A stretch of DNA of 45,527 bases from Clostridium thermobutyricum. Its GTDB lineage: Bacteria > Bacillota > Clostridia > Ch29. The position numbers and the translations under genes are program-made. Location: NCBI GenBank assembly GCA_016841565.1, contig JAENYX010000021.1, positions 1 through 45,527 on the forward strand. The letters are read 5' to 3'. Under the pieces are notes generated by a model. It had not been told where the DNA came from. It searched no databases and saw only the letters and a program-made list of their open reading frames with translations. Numbering within the stretch: position 1 is the stretch's first letter; each line of letters opens with the position of its first letter. Positions 8,648 to 17,882 of the stretch are shown piece after piece.

Positions 8648-9592
8648 TTGTCGACCTATATAGTAAAAAGGCTTTTGGCTGCCATACCTGTAATATCAGG
8701 CGTAATTGCCGTTGTGTTCATACTGACTTATATTGTCCCCGGCGACCCTGCTCAGCTTATGGCCGGCCAGAGAGGCAATCCGGAAACCATCCAAAAGATC
8801 AGAGAAGACCTGGGTTTGAATAAGCCTTTATGGTGGCAGTTTGCCGACTTTTTCAAAAGGGCGGTGACTCTTGACCTGGGCAGCTCATACAGAAACAACA
8901 TGCCGGTGACCCGGGCCATAATGCAGAGGCTGCCGCTTACTGCCAAACTGGCTTTGGCTTCCATGGCCTTGTCTGTTGTGACGGGAGTAACCATGGGTGT
9001 TATGGCTGCGGTGAAGCAAAATACCATCCTTGACTATGGCAGCATGTTTATAGCAGCTCTTGGTATATCGGCGCCGAGTTTTTGGGTGGGACTTATACTG
9101 GTGCTATTGTTTTGTGTGCACTTGGAATGGATACCCGGTACAGGTACCGGAGACGGAAGCTGGACATACCTGGTTTTGCCTGTGTTCACTCTTGGGATGA
9201 GGCCTGCGGCATTAATTGCCCGGCTGACAAGATCCAGCATGCTGGAGGTAATGGGTCAGGACTATGTTCGGACAGCATGGTCAAAGGGACTGCCCAAAAG
9301 ACTGGTTATCGTCAAGCATGCATTGAAAAATGCCATGATTCCCGTTGTAACAGTAGCCGGGATAGGCATGGCAGAAATGTTGAGCGGCTCTATTGTGGTA
9401 GAAAGAATGTTTTCCCTGCCGGGGGTAGGACGTTTAGGCATTGAGGCTGTTCTGAACAGGGATTTTCCTGTTATAAGGGGACAGGTATTGTTTCTGGCGC
9501 TGGTCTTTATATTTACCAATCTTTTGGTAGACCTGTCCTATCCGCTTTTGGATCCCCGTATCGGATACCACAGGTCATGGAGGGGTGAATGA
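8648..9592 (+). CDS. dppB: Peptide-type ABC transporter permease (DppB/OppB-like)
   Basis: Inner-membrane permease of the DppB family. It opens with the family hallmark TYIVKRLLAAIPV, then a long first membrane segment, and has the EAA loop DYVRTAWSKGLPKR (about residues 205-218) that contacts the ATPase. About six membrane helices are seen. The TTG at 8648 is selected because AAGGGGGGAACGG precedes it and because family members begin within a few residues of YIVKR; a GTG at 8603 would lie inside the intercistronic hairpin. Length is 314. It ends one base before the next permease start. Confidence 0.9.
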   Translation: MSTYIVKRLLAAIPVISGVIAVVFILTYIVPGDPAQLMAGQRGNPETIQKIREDLGLNKPLWWQFADFFKRAVTLDLGSSYRNNMPVTRAIMQRLPLTAKLALASMALSVVTGVTMGVMAAVKQNTILDYGSMFIAALGISAPSFWVGLILVLLFCVHLEWIPGTGTGDGSWTYLVLPVFTLGMRPAALIARLTRSSMLEVMGQDYVRTAWSKGLPKRLVIVKHALKNAMIPVVTVAGIGMAEMLSGSIVVERMFSLPGVGRLGIEAVLNRDFPVIRGQVLFLALVFIFTNLLVDLSYPLLDPRIGYHRSWRGE

Positions 9593-9593
9593 T

Positions 9594-10538
9594 ATGGAAA
9601 CAGGGCCCTTTGGCGGCACCCGGCCGGATAAAAAATATATTACGTTTAACGCGGTTAACAGCCAAGAACGTAGTTTGTGGGCCAACAGCTGGTTAAGGCT
9701 GAAAAGGAATAAGCCTGCCATGCTGGGACTGTTTTTGGTTGCTATAATAGTACTGTCAGCAGTATTTGCGCCTTTAATAACAACCTTTGACCCGGCCCGG
9801 CAGCTCATCTGGACCGAGGGCAGGGCTGCCCAGCTTGTGCCGCCTTGTGCAAGACACTGGTTTGGTACCGACGTATATGGCCGCGATATATATACCCGAG
9901 TGGTATACGGAGCGAGAGTCTCCCTTCAGATAGGTATGGCGGCAACACTGATTTCTTTGATTATTGGCATTACAATGGGCGTGCTGGCGGGATATCATGG
10001 AGGCATAGTAGACGATGTTATTTCATGGCTCATAAATGTAATATTTGCATTCCCGTTCTTGTTATTTGTATTGGCTTTGGTGGCCTACCTGCCTCCAAGC
10101 ATGCCCCTTATTTACGCTGCAATAGGCATGGTAAACTGGACAAGCGTGGCAAGGGTGGTTCGGGGTCAGGTTCTTTCGGTCAGGGAAAAGGAATATGTGG
10201 TATCAGCCCAAGCCCTTGGCTGCGGAGATGCAAGGATTATAACAAGACACATACTGCCCAACATAATGGCTCCCATAATAGTCCAGGCCACCCTTGGAAT
10301 GGGAAGTATCATTATGCTTGAATCAACGCTTAGTTTCCTCGGCTTTGGCATACAACCTCCAACTCCCAGTTGGGGTTACGAAATTGACCAGGGCAGGCAG
10401 TATCTGCTGAACGGCGCATGGTGGTGGTCTGTATTTCCCGGCCTTTCAATCATGTCCCTTGTACTTGGCTTTAACCTTTTAGGAGACGGTTTGAGGGATG
10501 CTCTGGACCCCAGACAGGAAGAATCAAAGGGGTGGTGA
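9594..10538 (+). CDS. dppC: Peptide-type ABC transporter permease (DppC/OppC-like)
   Basis: Second membrane subunit of the importer. The N-terminal stretch SLWANSWLRLKRNKPAMLGL precedes the first helix, as is usual for DppC, and GTDVYGRDIYTRVVYGAR is the signature near residue 85. The EAA loop reads EYVVSAQALGCGDARI. ATG at 9594 has GGAGGGG eight bases upstream, while a GTG at 9585 lies within that site. Length is 314 residues. It overlaps or abuts both neighbours, showing translational coupling. Confidence 0.9.
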   Translation: METGPFGGTRPDKKYITFNAVNSQERSLWANSWLRLKRNKPAMLGLFLVAIIVLSAVFAPLITTFDPARQLIWTEGRAAQLVPPCARHWFGTDVYGRDIYTRVVYGARVSLQIGMAATLISLIIGITMGVLAGYHGGIVDDVISWLINVIFAFPFLLFVLALVAYLPPSMPLIYAAIGMVNWTSVARVVRGQVLSVREKEYVVSAQALGCGDARIITRHILPNIMAPIIVQATLGMGSIIMLESTLSFLGFGIQPPTPSWGYEIDQGRQYLLNGAWWWSVFPGLSIMSLVLGFNLLGDGLRDALDPRQEESKGW

Positions 10539-10543
10539 ATCAA

Positions 10544-11533
10544 GTGAGAGAAACAGTATTGAGCGTAAGGGGTTTGAAGACCAGTTTCTTTACAAAGGAT
10601 GGATTGATTAAGGCGGTTGACGGGTTGGATTTTGAAATAGGAAGAGGAGAGACCCTGGGATTAGTAGGGGAATCCGGTTGCGGTAAAAGCACCGTTTCCC
10701 TTTCTGTAATGAGACTTATATCATCTATGAGCGGAGGGATAGAAGAAGGAGAGATTATATTCAAGGGTAAAAACCTGATGGCGTTATCCGAGGATGAAAT
10801 CAGGAAAATCAGGGGTAACGATATTTCAATAATATTTCAGGAACCCGACACTTGTCTAAACCCGGTATTGACTATAGGCCAGCAGATTTCAGAAGTCCTG
10901 ATGCTTCACCAGGGAATGAATAAAAAGGAGGCATTCAACAGGTCGGTGGATATGCTGTCCCTGGTAAGGCTTCCGCTGCCACGGCAGAGAATGACGGAAT
11001 ATCCCCACCAGTTGAGCGGCGGGATGCGCCAGAGAGTTATGATTGCAATGGCGGTTGCCTGTCAGCCGGAGATTTTGATAGCAGACGAGCCTACAACGGC
11101 ACTGGATGTGACTATACAGGCCCAGATTCTGGATCTGATGAATGAATTGAAGGAAACGCTGGGCACGGCAATTATTTGGATAAGCCACGACCTTGGAGTT
11201 ATTTCGGAGGTTTCCCAAAACGTACTGGTAATGTATTCCGGCAAAGCAGTAGAGTATTCTGATGTCAACAGTATATTTAATGATCCCAGACATCCATATA
11301 CAAGGGGTCTGCTTGCTTCAATACCCCGGTTGAACCATACCGACGGAAAACTTCATGCCATAGAGGGGATGGCGCCTAATCCCTATGATATGTCCAAGGG
11401 CTGCAGCTTTCACCCCCGATGCAGGTATTCAAGGGATATCTGCCGTAACAAGGAGCCGGAAATTGTGGAATACCAGGGTCACCGGGTAAGGTGTTTTATG
11501 TATACCCACCATTGGGCAAAGGGGGGACAGTAA
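10544..11533 (+). CDS. dppD: Peptide-type ABC transporter ATP-binding protein (DppD/OppD-like)
   Basis: Cytoplasmic ATPase subunit. Walker A is GESGCGKS, the ABC signature is LSGGMRQR, and Walker B is ILIADEPTTALD. The C-terminal oligopeptide-transporter extension has several cysteines (CSFHPRCRY, DICRN, RVRCF) of the type that can bind an iron-sulphur cluster in some homologues. Two GTG starts are possible: 10532, which overlaps the upstream stop, and 10544, which has AAAGGGGTGG at the right distance and is preferred. It is directly followed by dppF. Confidence 0.9.
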   Translation: MRETVLSVRGLKTSFFTKDGLIKAVDGLDFEIGRGETLGLVGESGCGKSTVSLSVMRLISSMSGGIEEGEIIFKGKNLMALSEDEIRKIRGNDISIIFQEPDTCLNPVLTIGQQISEVLMLHQGMNKKEAFNRSVDMLSLVRLPLPRQRMTEYPHQLSGGMRQRVMIAMAVACQPEILIADEPTTALDVTIQAQILDLMNELKETLGTAIIWISHDLGVISEVSQNVLVMYSGKAVEYSDVNSIFNDPRHPYTRGLLASIPRLNHTDGKLHAIEGMAPNPYDMSKGCSFHPRCRYSRDICRNKEPEIVEYQGHRVRCFMYTHHWAKGGQ

Positions 11534-12499
11534 ATGCCGCAGCCATTACTTGAGGTAATTAACCTTAAAAAGTATTTCACAGTTAATAAAGGTCTGATTA
11601 AAAAAACAATAATCCAAATAAAAGCGGTGGATGGTATCGGTTTTACGGTACAAAAGGGAGAAACCCTTGGACTTGTAGGAGAGTCGGGGTGCGGCAAATC
11701 AACCGCCGGCAGGGTGATTCTTGGGCTGCTCCAGGCCACCGGGGGAGAGGTATGCTTCCAAGGCAGCAACATACATCACATGGGCAGGCAGGGCTTACGT
11801 CAATTGCGGGGCGAGATGCAGCTATTATTCCAGGATCCATATGCTTCTTTGAACCCCAGGATGACTGTGAGAAATATAGTGGGAGAAGCATTGGACGTAC
11901 ATGGTACTATAAAGGGAACCGACAGGACAAACCGGGTGCTGGAGCTGCTTGATATGGTTCGGCTGCCGGTGCGGCATATAAATAAATATCCGCATCAGTT
12001 CAGCGGCGGCGAGAGGCAAAGGTTATGTATGGCAAGGGCACTGGCAGTTGAGCCCAAACTAATTGTCTGCGACGAGCCGGTATCCGCATTGGACGTTTCC
12101 ATACAGGCGCAGATAATAAACCTAATGCGTCAATTACAACAGCAACTGGGTGTGGCATATGTTTTTATTTCCCATGACCTTGGTGTTATTAAGCATATAA
12201 GCGACAGGGTTGCAGTTATGTATCTGGGGAAAATAGTGGAGCTTGCACCAAAGAACAGGCTGTTTTATTCACCACTGCATCCTTATACACAGGCGCTGTT
12301 ATCGGCCATTCCCACTGTCAACCCCCGTTATAAAAGAGAAAGAATACTGCTTGAAGGAGAGGTGCCCGGCCCGTTAAACATTCCCGGCGGCTGCAGGTTT
12401 CACCCAAGATGCGTGCTGGCACAGCCCGTCTGCAGGGATGCAGTGCCGGAACTCAAAAACCTTGGTGAAGGGCATTTTTGTGCCTGCCATAGGTTATAG
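11534..12499 (+). CDS. dppF: Peptide-type ABC transporter ATP-binding protein (DppF/OppF-like)
   Basis: Second ATPase, paired with DppD. Walker A is GESGCGKS, the signature is FSGGERQR, and Walker B is LIVCDEPVSALD. The DppF-type tail contains GGCRFHPRC and PVCRD. The start codon directly follows the stop of dppD (with GGGGGACAGTAA as weak ribosome-binding region), so the two are coupled. Length is 321, normal. No strong terminator is seen after it; the next 279 bases hold repeat-like words and the leader of the next gene. Confidence 0.9.
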   Translation: MPQPLLEVINLKKYFTVNKGLIKKTIIQIKAVDGIGFTVQKGETLGLVGESGCGKSTAGRVILGLLQATGGEVCFQGSNIHHMGRQGLRQLRGEMQLLFQDPYASLNPRMTVRNIVGEALDVHGTIKGTDRTNRVLELLDMVRLPVRHINKYPHQFSGGERQRLCMARALAVEPKLIVCDEPVSALDVSIQAQIINLMRQLQQQLGVAYVFISHDLGVIKHISDRVAVMYLGKIVELAPKNRLFYSPLHPYTQALLSAIPTVNPRYKRERILLEGEVPGPLNIPGGCRFHPRCVLAQPVCRDAVPELKNLGEGHFCACHRL

Positions 12500-12778
12500 A
12501 TCACGGATCACAGATCATAGGTGCCAGAATAGTAACTTGCAGTTGGTAGTTCGTAGTTTTCAGGGTAAGGCTTATTAAAGTCAGGGGACGTCTTTGGTTT
12601 TGCTATTCTTTAATGGGCAATGGGTTCTTGTTTTTTTTGAGATGGTAATATAAGCAGGAACCTAAAACAAACCGTTTACATACTGTTTTACCGAGATGAT
12701 ACTCCATCATTAAATACATAAATAGCTATAGTTAGACAAAACATAAGAATATTCAAAAAAACGATGGAGTGAACATAA
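12500..12778. repeat. Intergenic region with repeat-like words
   Basis: No gene is seen. The first part reads like degenerate dispersed repeats: CACGGATCACAGATCATAGG, CAGTTGGTAGTTCGTAG (from about 12540) and AGGGGACGTCTTTGG. The middle has TTCTTGTTTTTTTTGAG. The end provides the ribosome-binding site GGAGTG of the Mur ligase gene. Similar words recur near 19333-19411. Confidence 0.4.
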
Positions 12779-14290
12779 ATGCTTTTGGACATCGATATTA
12801 AGGGAGTTACCTGTGATTCGAGAAGAGTAAAGCCGGGGTTTGCTTTTGTTGCAATAAGGGGCGAGAAGGAGAATGGGAACGCATATATTGAGGAAGCGGT
12901 TGCAAACGGAGCATTGGTGGTATATACCGAGGATAACCCTAAAGAGCTGCCTGCCAATATTCCTGTAATAAGGGTGGAAAACGCAAGGGCGGCTTTGGCA
13001 AAGCTCCTGTCCAGGTTCTATGATTTTCCCTCTGAAAAAATCAATATGATAGGGGTAACCGGCACCAACGGCAAAACAACTACATCCTTTATGATAGAGC
13101 TGATATTCCGGCAGGCCGGTTTCTCTACCGGCCTTGTGGGAACGGTAATGATTAAGGCAGGCAATAAGTACTATCCGCACAGCCTGACCACACCCGACAG
13201 CGAATGCCTTCATAAATATCTGGCCGAAATGGCTGAACAAAAGGTCTACGCTGCGGTAATGGAAGTGTCTTCCCATGGGCTTAAGTATCAGCGGGTGGAC
13301 GCCATACAGTTTAACACAGCGGTACACACAAATATAACTCCCGACCATATGGATACCCATAGCAGCTTCAATGAATACTTATATACAAAAAAACGGCTGT
13401 TCAGTATGCTGCCCCAGGGAGCGGCGGCCGTAATAAACACCGATGACCCTTACGGCCTGGAGCTGGTAAGAGATAACCCCAAATTGCTGATACTAACCTA
13501 TGGGCTGGGAGCAAAGGCCAGTATGACTGCCTCAAGTATTGATATTGACAGCCTTGGAGTAAGTTATACCTGTTGTCTGCAAAGGTCATTTACCAATATT
13601 ATGGGCAACGATGTTGAGCCCCAGGAGATACCTATAAGGCTGGGGATACTCGGCAAACATAATGTATATAATAGCCTGGCGGCCGCCACCGTAGGGCTGC
13701 TCTACGGTATAGAGCCCTGTGTCATTCAAAAATCCCTGAGGGATTTTAAGGGAGTCTGGCGGAGGATGCAGGTAATATACAGGGACGATTTTATTGTAAT
13801 TGACGATTTCAGTCATAACCCGGGAAGCTATGAGGCAGTATTTGAGACGGTTCAGACTATGAACTACAACAATATTTATATTGTAAACGCAATACGGGGT
13901 AACCGGGGCGAAGAAATAAACAGGGCTAACGGTGTGGTTATTTCCAACTGGACAAATCTTCTTGGTGTCAAAGAGATTCTAGTTACATGCAGCAGAGATG
14001 TTGTAGGCAGATATGACCAGGTAACAGACCGGGAAAAGGAAGCCTTTATTGGGGAACTCAAGAAAGGAGATATAAAGATAGGGTATTATGATTTGTTGGA
14101 ACAGGCAATAGCGGAAGCCGTGGATAAAGTGGAGAAGGGAGATATAATCCTGCTTCTGGGAGCCCAGGGCATGAACAAGGGGCAGGATATTTTTTTGGAT
14201 AAAATTGGAACCAGGTCCAAAATAATGCGGAATGATATTACCGGCCTTCCATTTGAATACCTTTACCCTAATACAATAAACCCCTCATAA
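12779..14290 (+). CDS. Orphan MurE-like Mur ligase family protein
   Basis: A 503-residue ATP-dependent Mur ligase. It starts like MurE (GVTCDSRRVKPGFAFVAIRG), has the P-loop GTNGKTTT at residues 95-102, the MurE pattern TTPDSECLHKYL, EVSSHGL, NITPDHMDTH and the YTKKRLF segment where the carbamylated lysine normally lies. The C-terminal ligase domain keeps a histidine in DDFSHNPGSYEA, but the MurE block GxGGDRDKGKR is changed to AIRGNRGEE and the DNPR-type motif that binds the incoming diaminopimelate or lysine is absent (CSRDVVGRYDQV occupies that area). It is not in a cell-wall gene cluster. It probably joins an amino acid or other amine to a nucleotide-linked or other acid, but the substrate is unknown. 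Confidence 0.78.
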   Translation: MLLDIDIKGVTCDSRRVKPGFAFVAIRGEKENGNAYIEEAVANGALVVYTEDNPKELPANIPVIRVENARAALAKLLSRFYDFPSEKINMIGVTGTNGKTTTSFMIELIFRQAGFSTGLVGTVMIKAGNKYYPHSLTTPDSECLHKYLAEMAEQKVYAAVMEVSSHGLKYQRVDAIQFNTAVHTNITPDHMDTHSSFNEYLYTKKRLFSMLPQGAAAVINTDDPYGLELVRDNPKLLILTYGLGAKASMTASSIDIDSLGVSYTCCLQRSFTNIMGNDVEPQEIPIRLGILGKHNVYNSLAAATVGLLYGIEPCVIQKSLRDFKGVWRRMQVIYRDDFIVIDDFSHNPGSYEAVFETVQTMNYNNIYIVNAIRGNRGEEINRANGVVISNWTNLLGVKEILVTCSRDVVGRYDQVTDREKEAFIGELKKGDIKIGYYDLLEQAIAEAVDKVEKGDIILLLGAQGMNKGQDIFLDKIGTRSKIMRNDITGLPFEYLYPNTINPS

Positions 14291-14364
14291 ATATTTCCAC
14301 TTATGAATAAACATATTCTTAGGTTGAGGAATACACAAGAAAATTGAAGGGGAGTGTGGGGTCA

Positions 14365-15039
14365 ATGGCTCAAGGTACGACCAATGCCAATACTGTCTCT
14401 GTGGTAGGCAAATATTACGGCGGTTTTGAGTTCAGCCACAAGGTATACGGAGAGGGGTTTTATAACTTCAAGCTTATTGTACCCAGGTTGAGTGATTACT
14501 CTGATATACTGCCTGTAACTGTTTCTGAAAGACTTATATACGGAACCGAATTGGAAAGCTGCAGGCATAACCTGGTCATACAGGGGCAGTTGAGGTCGTA
14601 TAATAAATTCGTAGATGGGAGCAACAGGCTTATACTCACTATCTTTGCAAGGGATTTATCCATATTGGAGGATCAGGAAGAAGTCAAAAATCCCAACCAA
14701 ATAGCTTTGGATGGATATATCTGCAAAAGTCCGCTCTACCGGACCACACCCTTTGGCAGGGAAATAACCGATATATTGGTTGCGGTTAACAGGTCTTACG
14801 GGAAATCCGATTATATCCCCTGCATTGCGTGGGGGAGAAATGCAAGGTTTTCAGAAAAGCTGAGAATAGGTGACAGGATAAGAATCTGGGGCAGGATTCA
14901 GAGCCGGGAATATCAGAAAAAGCAGTATGGCGGAGAGGTGCTCAATAAGGTTGCCTACGAGGTATCCATATCGAAGATGGAAAGGGTAAATGAAAACAAC
15001 AGGACTGATAATAACCAGGGAGTGGAGGACTGCTCATAG
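14365..15039 (+). CDS. SSB-like protein with two OB folds
   Basis: A 224-residue protein. Two segments each look like an SSB-type OB fold: one near residues 10-105 (VSVVGKYYGG to ILTIFARDLSIL), the other near 115-215 (NQIALDGYICKSPLYRTTPFGREI, YIPCIAWGRNAR, RIRIWGRIQSREY). The second half carries the clear SSB pattern of a sequence-defining start, WG and GRIQSR. No acidic SSB C-terminal tip is present. This suggests a single-stranded DNA- or RNA-binding paralogue rather than the main replication SSB. ATG at 14365 is preferred over a TTG at 14344. It follows the Mur ligase by 74 bases on the same strand. Confidence 0.7.
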   Translation: MAQGTTNANTVSVVGKYYGGFEFSHKVYGEGFYNFKLIVPRLSDYSDILPVTVSERLIYGTELESCRHNLVIQGQLRSYNKFVDGSNRLILTIFARDLSILEDQEEVKNPNQIALDGYICKSPLYRTTPFGREITDILVAVNRSYGKSDYIPCIAWGRNARFSEKLRIGDRIRIWGRIQSREYQKKQYGGEVLNKVAYEVSISKMERVNENNRTDNNQGVEDCS

Positions 15040-15057
15040 GGGCAGTCTGTTTACTTT
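15028..15057 (+). terminator. Weak terminator after the SSB-like gene
   Basis: GACTGC (15028-15033) pairs with GCAGTC (15042-15047); the T-rich stretch TGTTTACTTT follows. The stem includes the stop codon of the gene before it. Confidence 0.5.
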
Positions 15058-15132
15058 CCACCATTGAATTTTTCATTATAGCGTCGGAATGTGGTAAAAT
15101 ATATACAAAAGACCAAATATTGAGGTGATTAA

Positions 15133-16485
15133 ATGAAGGAATGTAGAGGGAGCATGGTTGAAACCCTGAGCAGCGAATGTGTAGGGAACATAGTTGAAAT
15201 CCTTCGCAGGGAAGTGGTACCTGCCCTTGGCTGTACCGAGCCGGCGGCGGTAGCTCTTGCTGCTGCCAATGCACGGAAAGCAATAGGCGGGGAGCCAAGA
15301 GAGATATGGTTAAAGGTAAGCGGTAATATTTTTAAAAACGGAGTTGCCGTTGGAATCCCGGGAATTGACAGGGTGGGAATAGATGTGGCTGTAGCTCTGG
15401 GCGCTGCGGCGGGACAAGCCGACAGAGGGTTGGAGGTACTGGAGAATGTGGACAAGCAGAGTGCCGGTAAAGCGCTGGTTCTTGTCGACAGTAATGCTGT
15501 ACATGTCGATGTGCTGGAAAGAGCGGGCGTATATGTGGACTGCAAAGTGAAAACGGATGCCGGGACCGGACATTGTGTTATTGAGGACGAGCATACCAAT
15601 ATTGTATTAATTGAGGGAAATGGCAAGGTGATTTACAGAAAGGACAGGACCAAGGCGGATAACCAGAGTGACTTGAGAACATGGCTTCAGGGTATGAAAA
15701 TAGGGCAGATAATTGATATTATCAGGGAAATACCCTTTGGGGATATAGCCTTTATGCTGGACGGCAGGGATATGAATTTTGCGGTTGCGTCAAAGGGACT
15801 GAAGGAAAAGACAGGCATGGGTGTTGGATACAGCATCTACAACTTTATGAAAAGGGGAGTACTGTCCGACGACCTTAGCAACTATACTGCTGCTTTGACA
15901 GCAGCCGGAGCCGATGTGAGGATGGCCGGGGTAAAAATGGCTGTAATGAGCAGCGCAGGCAGCGGCAACCACGGTATCACGGCTATACTTCCTGTGACGG
16001 CGGTGGCCGAGAGGATATCGGCAGATGACCAAATGCTGGCCAGGGCTCTTGCCATAAGCCATATTGTCACAATATACATAAAGAGCTATACCGGGAAGCT
16101 TTCGGCGTTGTGCGGGTGTGCCGTGGCGGCAGCAATAGGTGCAAGTTCGGGGATAGCCTTTTTGTACGGAGGAAGTAATCTTCAGATAGAAGGGACAATC
16201 AAAAACCTGGTTGCCAATATAACGGGTATGATTTGCGACGGTGGGAAGGTAGGATGTGCGCTCAAGCTTTCGACTGCGGCGTCGGCGGCATTGCAGTCGG
16301 CAATTCTGGCCATTGAAGGAGTAGTTGTACCCTGTGACAACGGAATAATTCACAGCAGTGTGGAAAAGACCATACAAAACCTTGGGAGAGTCAGCTATCC
16401 GGGCATGATGGAGACCGACCGTATCATATTGGAGGTCATGGCGGATAACATGTCCACCAACAAAAGGAATTGTATGGGCTGCTGA
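15133..16485 (+). CDS. cyuA: L-cysteine desulfidase family protein (CyuA/YhaM, UPF0597)
   Basis: A 450-residue member of the UPF0597/CyuA family, which is related to the iron-sulphur L-serine dehydratase alpha chain and degrades L-cysteine to pyruvate, ammonia and sulphide. The N-terminal hallmark VVPALGCTEPAAVALAAANA includes Cys34; the other conserved cysteines are Cys327 and Cys329 (ALCGCAVAAA) and Cys368 and Cys375 (MICDGGKVGCALK), which probably hold the 4Fe-4S cluster. ATG at 15133 follows TGAGGTGATTAA. It stands alone, with a convergent argH only eight bases beyond its end. Serine dehydratase activity is an alternative. Confidence 0.85.
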   Translation: MKECRGSMVETLSSECVGNIVEILRREVVPALGCTEPAAVALAAANARKAIGGEPREIWLKVSGNIFKNGVAVGIPGIDRVGIDVAVALGAAAGQADRGLEVLENVDKQSAGKALVLVDSNAVHVDVLERAGVYVDCKVKTDAGTGHCVIEDEHTNIVLIEGNGKVIYRKDRTKADNQSDLRTWLQGMKIGQIIDIIREIPFGDIAFMLDGRDMNFAVASKGLKEKTGMGVGYSIYNFMKRGVLSDDLSNYTAALTAAGADVRMAGVKMAVMSSAGSGNHGITAILPVTAVAERISADDQMLARALAISHIVTIYIKSYTGKLSALCGCAVAAAIGASSGIAFLYGGSNLQIEGTIKNLVANITGMICDGGKVGCALKLSTAASAALQSAILAIEGVVVPCDNGIIHSSVEKTIQNLGRVSYPGMMETDRIILEVMADNMSTNKRNCMGC

Positions 16486-16493
16486 ATCAAAAA

Positions 16494-17882
16494 TCATTTC
16501 TTATTTTTTAAACCTGTTAGAATATCCCGGGCCTGCCGGATATGCTTTTCCACTTGCCCGGGAGCAGGTCCTCCGGGTATGTTACGTGCATTTACACAGT
16601 TTTCGGGCTTTATGATATCCATTATATCCTCCTGGAATACCGGCGATATTTTTCGGTATTCATCCAGGGAAAGCTGCCCCAGCAAGAGTCCCTTTTCGGA
16701 GCAGTGAAGCACCAGTTGACCGACTATGCCATGGGCGGTGCGGAAAGGCACACCCTTTTTTGCAAGATAATCGGCTACATCGGTGGCATTGATAAATCCA
16801 TTATTAACGGCGGCATACATTCGCTCCCTGTTGAATCTAAGAGTGGACAGCATTGGGATAAATATCGACAAGCATCCTTTGACAGTGTCCACTGTGTCAA
16901 AGATGCTCTCCTTATCCTCCTGCATATCCTTGTTGTAGGCTAGGGGCAGCCCCTTCATTACAGTCAGCAGACCCAAAAGGTTTCCGTATACCCTCCCCGT
17001 TTTTCCCCTTATCAATTCTGCAGCATCAGGGTTCTTCTTTTGAGGCATAATACTGCTTCCGGTGCTGTAGGCATCGTCCACTTCAACAAAGCCGAACTCA
17101 TTGGTCGACCACAGTATCAGCTCCTCGCAAAAGCGGCTGAGGTGCATCATAATAACCGACGAAGCGGCAGCGAACTCAATGGCATAGTCCCTGTCACTTA
17201 CGCCATCCAGGCTGTTCATTGTATAACCGGCAAAGCCCAGCAGACCGGCCGTTAATTTCCTGTCTATGGGATAGGTGGCGGCAGCCAGTGCGCAACTGCC
17301 CAGGGGGCTTTCATCCATTCGTCTCAGGCAATCATCAAGGCGTCCCATGTCCCGTTTGAACATTTCAAAGTATGCCATAAGGTGATGGGCAAGGGTAACC
17401 GGCTGAGCGTGCTGCAGGTGGGTATAACCCGGCATTATGGCAGAGAGGTTTTCCCCGGCCAGATTTACCAGGGTCTCAAGAAGGCTTGTTAATTGGTTCT
17501 TAATGTCAGATATTTGCTCCTTGAGGTATAGTTTGGTATCAACAGCCACCTGGTCGTTTCTGCTTCTGGCAGTATGAAGTTTTTTGCCTGCTTCTCCTAT
17601 TCTGTCGGTCAGAAGCTTTTCTATATTCATATGGATGTCTTCGTGTTTGGGGTCAAATTGTATAATGCCGTCTTCTATATCTTTCAGTATTGAAGCCAGG
17701 CCTTCCCGAATTTTTGCGTATTCCTCCCGGGAGATTATATTACATTTCAAAAGGGCCTCGCAATGGGCCATGCTTCCCTGGATATCATGTTTGTACAGGC
17801 GCATATCAAAGGAAATGGATGAGTGAAAATCATCCATTTCCTTTTTAGTATCCTTTGTGAAACGTCCAGACCAAAGTTTCAT
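16494..17882 (-). CDS. argH: Argininosuccinate lyase
   Basis: Last enzyme of arginine biosynthesis; it splits argininosuccinate into arginine and fumarate. The superfamily signature [12 protein letters not shown] is present with the catalytic serine loop, and the N-terminal [19 protein letters not shown] is typical. Length 462 is full. It overlaps argG by four bases (ATGA, 17879-17882), so the two are translationally coupled. Its end is eight bases from the convergent cyuA gene. Confidence 0.97.
   Translation of the reverse strand: MKLWSGRFTKDTKKEMDDFHSSISFDMRLYKHDIQGSMAHCEALLKCNIISREEYAKIREGLASILKDIEDGIIQFDPKHEDIHMNIEKLLTDRIGEAGKKLHTARSRNDQVAVDTKLYLKEQISDIKNQLTSLLETLVNLAGENLSAIMPGYTHLQHAQPVTLAHHLMAYFEMFKRDMGRLDDCLRRMDESPLGSCALAAATYPIDRKLTAGLLGFAGYTMNSLDGVSDRDYAIEFAAASSVIMMHLSRFCEELILWSTNEFGFVEVDDAYSTGSSIMPQKKNPDAAELIRGKTGRVYGNLLGLLTVMKGLPLAYNKDMQEDKESIFDTVDTVKGCLSIFIPMLSTLRFNRERMYAAVNNGFINATDVADYLAKKGVPFRTAHGIVGQLVLHCSEKGLLLGQLSLDEYRKISPVFQEDIMDIIKPENCVNARNIPGGPAPGQVEKHIRQARDILTGLKNKK

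Noticed and set aside
15790..16497. Long open frame opposite the CyuA-like gene
   Set aside because: It lies antisense to a gene with clear conserved cysteines and shows no family pattern.
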